Shown one piece after another: positions 58,286-64,000 of a DNA stretch of 64,000 nucleotides. The notes below the pieces were generated by a model. It was given only the letters and a program-made list of their open reading frames with translations. It searched no databases and was not told where the DNA came from. The number at the start of each line of letters is the position of its first letter. Positions within the stretch are counted from its first letter, which is position 1. The translations under genes and the position numbers were made by a program. Source of the DNA: Planctomycetota bacterium (GTDB lineage: Bacteria; Planctomycetota; Phycisphaerae; SM23-33); NCBI GenBank assembly GCA_022705325.1, contig JAKJER010000001.1, forward strand, positions 124,001 to 188,000. Reading direction: 5' to 3'.

Positions 58286-59186
58286 GGGCCTGCAACTCCT
58301 GCGCGCGGGCCAGCGCGGGGATGGACGCGTACCCGCCGCGCACGGTGGTGGACAAGGCCGCTGCCGCCGCCGCCAGCCGGAGGGCCTCCGCCAGCGGGAG
58401 CGCCTTGAGGACCCCGTAGGCGAACGCGCCGTGGAAGAGGTCGCCGGCCGCCGTCGTGTCGATCGAGTCGACGCCGAACGCGGGCAGGTACTCGAACGAC
58501 TCGTCCGTGCCGTAGAGCAGGCCCCGCTCGCCCAGCGTGACGACGACGCACCGCCGGTTGAGTTGCCACAGGGCCCGCATGGCCGCGGCCCGGTTGGCGG
58601 CTGCGCACAAGTCGCTCACGCCGGCGAACTGCATGGCGAACCGTTCCGAGGCGACCAGGTAGTCCACCTGCCGGGCCAGCTCGACCGCCACGGGGCGGGC
58701 GGTGCCCGCGTCGAGAACGGTGCGGGCATGGGGGTAGAGCGTCATGGCGTCACGCGTGGCGGCCGGCTCGTGGCTGTCCAGCAGCAACACGCCGGGCGGC
58801 TGGTCCCAGGCGGGGCGGGCGAGAATGCGGCAGGGGTCCGCGGGCGAAGCCGCCCTGCGGTTGACGATCGTGCGGCTGGCGGCGCGCTGGTTGACCAGGA
58901 TCACCGAGACGGACGTCGGATCGACGGAGCTGGAGTGGACCAGGCTCGTGTCGACGCCGCCGGCGCCCAGTTCAGCCAGGATGCGTTCGGCGTAGTCGTC
59001 GCGGCCGATCGTTGCGGCCAGGGCGACCGGCACACCCCACCGGGCGAGCAGGCCGGCTGCGTTGGCGGCCGGGCCGCCGGGGCACTCTTGCAGCGTCTGC
59101 GTGTCGACCTTGGTGTTCTCGACCGGGTATGCGTCGATGAACGCGCTGATGTCCCAGACGGCCAGTCCCACGCAGAGGACGTCCAT
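58275..59186 (-). CDS. PfkB-family sugar kinase (first of two)
   Basis: Protein of 303 residues. LCVGLAVWDISAF and CPGGPAANAAGLLARWGVPV form the opening, ALAATIGRDDYAERIL follows, and DTTAAGDLFHGAFAYG is the phosphate-transfer motif with the catalytic Asp. The start ATG shares bases with the stop of the SIS gene (TGATG). The two kinases differ from each other in the substrate-binding region, so they are not recent duplicates. The stretch around residues 105-130 (SVDPTSVSVILVNQ) contacts substrate in the family. Confidence 0.88.
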   Translation of the reverse strand: MDVLCVGLAVWDISAFIDAYPVENTKVDTQTLQECPGGPAANAAGLLARWGVPVALAATIGRDDYAERILAELGAGGVDTSLVHSSSVDPTSVSVILVNQRAASRTIVNRRAASPADPCRILARPAWDQPPGVLLLDSHEPAATRDAMTLYPHARTVLDAGTARPVAVELARQVDYLVASERFAMQFAGVSDLCAAANRAAAMRALWQLNRRCVVVTLGERGLLYGTDESFEYLPAFGVDSIDTTAAGDLFHGAFAYGVLKALPLAEALRLAAAAAALSTTVRGGYASIPALARAQELQAHGG

Positions 59187-59779
59187 CACGGGCCTTCCTT
59201 GGCGGCCAGGCGGCTGCGGATCAGGTCCATCAGGAGGTGCTCGATCACCAGGTGCGTGCCCTCGGTCTGCGGCGTGGACTCGACCGGCACGAGGATCGAA
59301 CAGGTCGACTCCCGGTGCAGCACGCCGCCGTCGAAGCCGACCAGCGAAATGGTGGCCGCCCCCGCCTCGGCTGCGCACCGCATGGCCTGGACCAGGTCGC
59401 CGGAGAAGCCCGTGCCCCCGTGCACCGAGACCAGGATGAGAACGTCGCGGCTGCGGATGAGCCCGCGCATCTGGTTGGCAAAGGCCTCCTCGCGGGGGGC
59501 GTCGTTGGCCCAGGCGGTGTAGAGCGAGACGTTGTCGGTGAGGCAGCGGGTGTCGAAGGGTCGCCGGCCCGGCGGGACGACGAACTTGGCCAGGTCGCAG
59601 GCGAAGTGCTGGGCCGTGGCGGCTGACCCGCCGTTGCCCGCCGTCCAGACCCGCCCTTGTCGCTCGTAGCACTCCAGCAGCAGCTCGGCCGCTCGCGCGA
59701 CCGCGGCCCGGTCCAGCCGCTCCAGCAGGCCGGCGGTCTGGGCCAGGTACTCCTCGATGCGTTGGATCGTCTCGTTCAC
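59186..59779 (-). CDS. SIS-domain phosphosugar isomerase, GmhA-like
   Basis: Protein of 197 residues. WTAGNGGSAATAQHFACDLAK is the GmhA-type phosphosugar-binding start, VLILVSVHGGTGFSGDLV the central SIS core, and TEGTHLVIEHLLMDLI the dimer helix. GmhA makes D-glycero-D-manno-heptose 7-phosphate from sedoheptulose 7-phosphate. The coupling to two PfkB kinases suggests a heptose or another phospho-sugar route. The start is GTG at 59779 with GGGAG upstream. The operon order is isomerase, then two kinases. Confidence 0.85.
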   Translation of the reverse strand: MNETIQRIEEYLAQTAGLLERLDRAAVARAAELLLECYERQGRVWTAGNGGSAATAQHFACDLAKFVVPPGRRPFDTRCLTDNVSLYTAWANDAPREEAFANQMRGLIRSRDVLILVSVHGGTGFSGDLVQAMRCAAEAGAATISLVGFDGGVLHRESTCSILVPVESTPQTEGTHLVIEHLLMDLIRSRLAAKEGP

Positions 59780-59955
59780 AGGGGCTCCCGTCTGCCCAGA
59801 CGGTACATCCCCCCGCCGCGCGGGGTCAAGGACGCAATTGCCCGCCGGCGCCGGCTGTCAGTTCCGCCCGGGAGGCCGCCCGGCGATGCTGCCGTCTTCA
59901 TCGACGTGCGGCTCGCCCTCGCGACGGAGCCCATTCTTCAACGGACTGCTTGGGG
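59780..59955. other. Gap upstream of the kinase operon
   Basis: 176 bp between the SIS gene start and the end of the next leftward gene. No convincing promoter pair was found by eye. One may exist here because the two operons point the same way. Confidence 0.3.
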
Positions 59956-60435
59956 CTACTTGTCCTTCTCGCCGCCCTTGATCGGGGGCGCCTTGTCGAT
60001 CGGCTTGTGCTTGATGGGGGGCTTCTCGCCTTCGAACTTGCCCTTCTCGACCTGCCCCTTGCCGGTAAGCTCCGCGACGATAATCGCCACGTACTCCTGA
60101 TCATCCACGCGGAGGATCACCTTCTTGCCCGCCAGCGAGCCAGCGCCGGCGCGCTTGAAGTCCTTCTCGCCCTTGGCGATTTCACCTTTGCCTCCCTCGC
60201 CCTTGACTTTGACGCCCTCGCCCTCCTTGCGCGGCTCGCCGGCGTCCTTCTCGCCCTTCACCTTGACGGGCTTCTCCTGATCCAGCGGGACGAGCCTGTA
60301 GCTCTTTCCGTTGATCTGGATCACGGGCGACTTGTCGTCACCGGCGCCCTTGACGACGTCCTTGGCCCACGCCCCGCCCGCCAGCAGACCCAACACCGCC
60401 GCGGCTGCCACCATCGTTGCCCACTTGCTCTTCAT
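59956..60435 (-). CDS. Small exported Lys/Glu/Gly-rich protein
   Basis: Protein of 159 residues with a signal peptide (TMVAAAAVLGLLAGGAWA). The mature part is dominated by charged repeats such as VKGEKDAGEPRKEGEG and VKGEGGKGEIAKGEK, flanked by two short ordered pieces (PVIQINGKSYRLVPLDQ and KKVILRVDDQEYVAIIV). The ordered pieces repeat a pattern of a strand followed by a charged loop, so it may be a small extracytoplasmic binding protein with disordered linkers. AAGGAG lies 7 nt before ATG 60435. No function is recognised. Confidence 0.65.
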   Translation of the reverse strand: MKSKWATMVAAAAVLGLLAGGAWAKDVVKGAGDDKSPVIQINGKSYRLVPLDQEKPVKVKGEKDAGEPRKEGEGVKVKGEGGKGEIAKGEKDFKRAGAGSLAGKKVILRVDDQEYVAIIVAELTGKGQVEKGKFEGEKPPIKHKPIDKAPPIKGGEKDK

Positions 60436-60729
60436 CGCAATGCTCCTTGATTCGTGTCCGTAGGGGGAACTCGAGGAAAGAGGCTTCATGAACCGTTTCA
60501 GCCCCGGTTGCCGTTGTTCGGCCTTCCGGCAGGGGCCCACCCGACAAGGTTGGCTCCATGGCGCCATCCCGGGGCGCCGCTCGGCCGTCCAGCCGGGAAG
60601 GGTGCGGTCTCGCCCTTGGACAAGTATGATGCATGATCGTCCTGGGGTCCGGCACAATGTGAATGCCTCTGGGCGAATACGCTGCTGCCTTGACTGGTGA
60701 GCAGGCCAAGGCGACGAAGACAGCCAGGC
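60436..60729. other. Gap between two exported-protein genes
   Basis: 294 bp without a gene. It contains short palindromic GC text and a TGATGCATGATCGT stretch (near 60629), but no good promoter pair was recognised. The adjoining leftward gene must be transcribed from somewhere in this area. Confidence 0.35.
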
Positions 60730-61140
60730 CTACCTGGTGAACTCCAGGTCGATACGAACGTCCTGATTGGGGCGCACCTCGAGGCTGTCCAACTGCAACG
60801 GATTGAACCCCTCTGCCGTGACCCGCAGGCTGTACGTGCCCGGCTCCAGCCACTCGATCTCGTAGACCTTCCTGTCTGCCTTGCCCGCCTGGACCTTGCC
60901 TGACTTGACTTCCTTCCCGGACGCGTCCAGTGCCACGATCGTGAAGTCCGGCGCGCCCCGGGCGAGGCCGACGATCCGGCCCCGGTCCTTCCAGAACTCT
61001 TTGGGCTTGGCCAGGTATGAGGGTTTGCCTGCCTCGATCTTGCCTTTGGCGTCCTGAGCCAGCAGCCACCCCTGGCTCGCGGCCAGGCCCAATGTCGCCA
61101 CCGCAGCCACCAAGCACACAAGCCTTTGACCTCTGCGCAT
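60730..61140 (-). CDS. Small exported protein with a carboxypeptidase-regulatory-like fold
   Basis: Protein of 136 residues with a signal peptide (LVCLVAAVATLGLAASQGWLLA). The body (about 55-136) forms one beta-sandwich: PDFTIVALDASGKEVKSGKV, EIEWLEPGTYSLRVTAEGF and DVRIDLEFTR fit the PEGA or carboxypeptidase-regulatory pattern, with the typical G-x-Y-x-L-x-V turn. Likely an extracytoplasmic adhesion or binding module. AGGAG precedes ATG 61140. Confidence 0.65.
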   Translation of the reverse strand: MRRGQRLVCLVAAVATLGLAASQGWLLAQDAKGKIEAGKPSYLAKPKEFWKDRGRIVGLARGAPDFTIVALDASGKEVKSGKVQAGKADRKVYEIEWLEPGTYSLRVTAEGFNPLQLDSLEVRPNQDVRIDLEFTR

Positions 61141-61352
61141 GCTGTGTCTCCTACGGGTTGAACATGTTTCGGCCAAACCGACGCAGAATTCGACCAGTCC
61201 ATTATCGACAAAGCAGAAGACGCCGCAAGAGGGGAGAGCCGTTCATGCTTCAGCCGCGAGGCATCCCGGCGATGACGTTCGTTTCACGCCGCCGACGCAC
61301 CGGCGCTGTCCATGCCGTCGGCTCCGATGGCCCGAAGGGCCTGCCCGGCTCT
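61141..61352. other. Gap between exported-protein gene and esterase gene
   Basis: 212 bp. No terminator or promoter is recognised. The esterase stop lies at its right end. Confidence 0.3.
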
Positions 61353-63494
61353 TCAGTCCGCCAGGCGGACGATGCCGAAATCATCCAGGTCCGCCCCGGT
61401 CTGGTTGAAGGCGGGCGGCGGGTTTCCGCCGGTCTCGCGCTGGCGCTTGCGCTTCTGGGACCTGCTCAAATCCTCCGTCTCGATCCTGGCGAGGTCCTCT
61501 TTGGGCACCGAGACCGAGAATACAAGCAGAACATCACCCGTGCCGTCGTATTGGAAGTCCAGCTCCCGCACTCCCGCTTCCTTCGTGTCGCGGAAGTTCC
61601 GCTCCGCGACTTTGCGCAGCCGCGCGCCTCCCTTCGCCTCGACCGGGGCTGGAACACCGTACAGTCTGTCCTCGGCTGTGACGCTCACGACTGCCTGCGG
61701 CGACTGGCCGAAGTTCACTGCGTACAGGGACACGAAGAGGTGGGCGTACTGGCCGATCCCGAACTGGCGGAAGCGGAACCGGTAGGCGCCCGCCTTGCCC
61801 GAAAAGCGCTTCTCATCCACAAGGGTGGAGAAGGACCTGAGTTCCCCCGCGCCGAACTTCTGGGCTGGAGCGGAGAAGCTGACGTGGAGATTCGAGATGT
61901 TCTGCTTGCCGCCGCGGATGGGAACGCCGGGGAAGTAGACGCCCTTCGGCGAGCGGGCGGTCAGCGCGTAGGTCTTGTCGACGTTCCGGCATCGGATGTC
62001 GGGAAGGTAATCGAAGCCGTCGTACCAGATCGTTCCCTTTTCGAGGACCTTCATGGAGTACCGGGCCGTGTCCGATCCGTCCGGGTCGGCGACCTTCACC
62101 GTGAAGGTGACGGTCTTGCCGGCCTGGGATGCCGGGGGCGTTCCGGAGAACGTCCCGTCGGCGGAGACCTCCAGCCAGTCGGGTCCGTCGACCTTGGAAT
62201 AGGTCAGCGGGTCGTTGTTCGGCTCGAACAGGTCCGAGGTCACGGTCTTGTAGAACCCGTAGCGGACAGCGTCGCGGAAGGGCAGACCGGGGACGACGGG
62301 AAGGCGCTCGAGGGCGTCGGCTTTGAATTCGGGCGGGGCTGCTGCCTGGACGTGGACGACCAGGCCGACCCGGTCGACCTGGCCGCTTCTGTCGGTGACC
62401 GTCAGCGAGCCCTTGTACTCGCCGATGGCGGGGGGCATTGCCCGGACCGAGCCGTCCGGCTTGACGGTCAGCCAGTCGGGAAGCCCCTGGGCGGCGAAGG
62501 TCAGCTTGTCCCGGGAGAGGTCGGAGACTTCGCGGACCAGGGAGGCGTCGAGGACGCGTCCGGGAACGCCCAGGAGGCGGACCGGATCGTTCTTGAAGGA
62601 GGGGTAGTCCAGGATGGCGCGGGCGTAGCGGTGGGCCAAGGTGGTCAGCCCCGAGCGGTTGAAGTGGATCGTGTTGTCGGGCATCCTCATGGTCTGGCCG
62701 GTCGGCTTGCCCTTGTCGTCGACGAGATGCCGGACGTGTTCGACGCACAGTCCGCAGTCCGTCGAGCGGACGTGGGCGGCCCTGGGGATGTCATCGCCGA
62801 TGTCGGCCAGCGCGCGAGTGATGGTGCCGCAGAATTCGCCGGCGGGATCGTCCTTCCTGGGCAGCGTGTTGCTCGCCATGCGGGAGAGCTGCCCCGTGAC
62901 GAAGGGGAGTTCGGGCATGTCGAGGTCCGAGCGGATGGAGCGGACGATGCCCAGCAGATCCTCCTTGTACGTGAGGAACCGGTCGTACCCGGTGGTGTCG
63001 GACTCGCCCTGGTGCCACAGCACGCCCTTGAAGACGCCCGTCTGCTTGTGCCTGGCCAGTCCGCCGGGGTACATCGCGTTGCCCTTGACGAAGAAGCCGA
63101 TCTGCTTGCCCCCGTAGGCGCTGGTGATCAGCCCCACCTTCACCTCAGGATCGCCCAGCAACTCCAGGTACTTCTTCGCGAAGGGAATGGGCAGCGAGAA
63201 GCTGACCTTGTTGTGCTTGATGAGGGGATGCGCAGCCGGCTTCCAGCCGCCGCTGCGGAACACAAGAACGCGGGGCGCAGGATCGGTGACGGGGTCGTAT
63301 TGGCCGTCGTCATTGTAGAGATGGCTCTCCTTGAAGCCCCCGGCCATGTTGGACTGCCCCAGGCAGACGAAGAGGTGGAACTTCGAGGGGTCCTTCGGAA
63401 TGGCCCATTCCCCCTGCGGTTCCTGTCCGGAGACAGCAGATGCCCCCAATAGGGCGGCAACCGAAACTGCAAGTACGACGAGAAGCCGTCGCAT
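61353..63494 (-). CDS. Secreted sialate O-acetylesterase-like protein with Ig/cadherin-like domains
   Basis: Protein of 713 residues with a signal peptide (MRRLLVVLAVSVAALLGASAV). The N-terminal SGNH-type esterase domain (about 35-300) has FVCLGQSNMAGG with Ser48, LITSAYGGKQIG and VLWHQGESDTTGYDRF, as in sialate O-acetylesterases (SASA family). Two beta-sandwich domains (about 325-420 and 430-510) with NNDPLTYSKVDGPDWLEV and DGTFSGTPPASQAGKTVTF look cadherin- or Ig-like, and a final region ends at IVRLAD. It would remove O-acetyl groups from extracellular glycans before glycosidase attack. ATG 63494 follows GGAAAGGAAG; a longer start at 63560 would precede the signal peptide. Confidence 0.85.
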   Translation of the reverse strand: MRRLLVVLAVSVAALLGASAVSGQEPQGEWAIPKDPSKFHLFVCLGQSNMAGGFKESHLYNDDGQYDPVTDPAPRVLVFRSGGWKPAAHPLIKHNKVSFSLPIPFAKKYLELLGDPEVKVGLITSAYGGKQIGFFVKGNAMYPGGLARHKQTGVFKGVLWHQGESDTTGYDRFLTYKEDLLGIVRSIRSDLDMPELPFVTGQLSRMASNTLPRKDDPAGEFCGTITRALADIGDDIPRAAHVRSTDCGLCVEHVRHLVDDKGKPTGQTMRMPDNTIHFNRSGLTTLAHRYARAILDYPSFKNDPVRLLGVPGRVLDASLVREVSDLSRDKLTFAAQGLPDWLTVKPDGSVRAMPPAIGEYKGSLTVTDRSGQVDRVGLVVHVQAAAPPEFKADALERLPVVPGLPFRDAVRYGFYKTVTSDLFEPNNDPLTYSKVDGPDWLEVSADGTFSGTPPASQAGKTVTFTVKVADPDGSDTARYSMKVLEKGTIWYDGFDYLPDIRCRNVDKTYALTARSPKGVYFPGVPIRGGKQNISNLHVSFSAPAQKFGAGELRSFSTLVDEKRFSGKAGAYRFRFRQFGIGQYAHLFVSLYAVNFGQSPQAVVSVTAEDRLYGVPAPVEAKGGARLRKVAERNFRDTKEAGVRELDFQYDGTGDVLLVFSVSVPKEDLARIETEDLSRSQKRKRQRETGGNPPPAFNQTGADLDDFGIVRLAD

Positions 63495-64000
63495 GGCGCT
63501 TCCTTTCCATGAGCGGCAGCGGCCGCCATTCCCGGTCGGGTTGATCGCCTTGTTCGGCATAACATCACTCTTGGCGGACGGTCTGGGCAGTATCGACTAT
63601 GACGGCAGACTATCCTGCGGGAGCCGGCTTGACAAGGGCCGTCGGTTCGCTCGAACCAGACCGGCCGCATCCCTGAGGGATGACACGGCGCGTCAACCCT
63701 GCTTAGGATAGCCACCTGTCGCTTGCCGGGATCGGATACCCGGGAGGCAGTCTCCTGGGCATCGCCATCTATATCACAGAAATGCATAACGCGCCCCCGA
63801 TTTCCTCGGCGGTCCCCCGGCAGTCCTACTTGGGAAGGCCACCGGCCGAGTGGGTGGTGATACGTACAGATGGCCATATATCAACATGCTTGCAGGGCTG
63901 TGTATCCTCAGTAGTACAGAGAAGGAGTCGAGGAAGATCGGGGTTGCTCCTATTACGCTGGGACTGGTGGACTTCAAGACAACTATGTCACGGCCGGGAC
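63495..64000. other. Right-end gap with repeat and a possible gene start
   Basis: 506 bp without a supported gene. Positions 63580-63620 repeat the text at 20881-20921. The last 140 bp are less GC-rich than the rest of the window. On the plus strand a frame opens at ATG 63886 and stays open to the window end (MLAGLCILSSTEKESRKIGV at its start), but it has no good ribosome-binding site and no recognised family. The leftward 67-residue frame opposite looks spurious. The esterase promoter should also lie here. Confidence 0.4.

Noticed and set aside
61017..63452. An 811-codon plus-strand frame
   Set aside because: It is antisense to the sialate-esterase-like gene with catalytic GQSN and WHQGESD motifs and is a shadow frame.
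63774..63977. A 67-codon leftward frame at the right end
   Set aside because: No ribosome-binding site, no recognised motif, and it lies in the AT-richer repeat-bearing gap.

Overview
The window is 64 kb of uniformly GC-rich bacterial chromosome. It shows several habits of Planctomycetes or related PVC bacteria. There is an H-X9-DG prepilin, a PEP-CTERM protein built of autotransporter-type beta-strand repeats, secreted propeller and C-type-lectin proteins, and a run of secreted glycan-active enzymes (GH95-like, GH78-like, sialate O-acetylesterase-like, SGNH plus beta-helix). Dispersed repeats are dense in many gaps. I favour a Phycisphaerae-like planctomycete, but this rests on gene style rather than on a marker phylogeny. 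No rRNA, tRNA, CRISPR array or intact transposase was recognised.

Layout. 1-9.8 kb: a CoA-disulfide-reductase-type flavoenzyme cut by the window edge with a Cys-rich ArsR repressor, a prepilin/CAP-protein pair, htpX, a secreted amidohydrolase, a DUF2310 zinc-ribbon protein, a C-type-lectin protein, a small unknown protein and a DUF5009-type membrane acyltransferase. 9.8-15.2 kb: rmuC, a pseudopilin-like protein, a lone HicB-like protein, a TlyA-like methyltransferase without an S4 domain, rpsT and murA. 15.6-25.2 kb: a large PEP-CTERM protein, a propeller protein with a duplicated 3' fragment, an App1-like lipoprotein and other exported proteins, separated by repeat-rich gaps. 25.6-28 kb: a cold-shock protein, an EamA transporter and an NHL-type propeller.

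28.1-46.2 kb is the centrepiece. A consensus promoter and a cobalamin riboswitch precede fifteen collinear genes, most joined by ATGA-type overlaps. They encode nearly the whole anaerobic cobalamin pathway: cobC, cobU, cobT, cobS, a cobD-cobQ fusion, cbiB, cobO, cbiA, a cbiX-cbiC fusion, an exported cbiK fused to a Gate-like membrane permease, cbiL, cbiD, cbiE, cbiF, cbiG, cbiH and cbiJ. CbiT was not found. The two different cobaltochelatases, one of them apparently periplasmic and tethered to a transporter-like domain, are the most unusual feature of the window. Dispersed repeats sit at gene junctions and inside coding regions of this operon, and one of them appears to encode the signal peptide of the CbiK fusion.

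46.3-50.8 kb: mgtE, a VapBC-type pair, a second lone HicB-like protein, a bile-acid:Na+ symporter family protein and an unknown exported protein. 50.8-63.5 kb: mostly leftward glycan-degradation genes plus an SIS isomerase followed by two overlapping PfkB kinases, which suggests uptake and phosphorylation of sugars released outside the cell.
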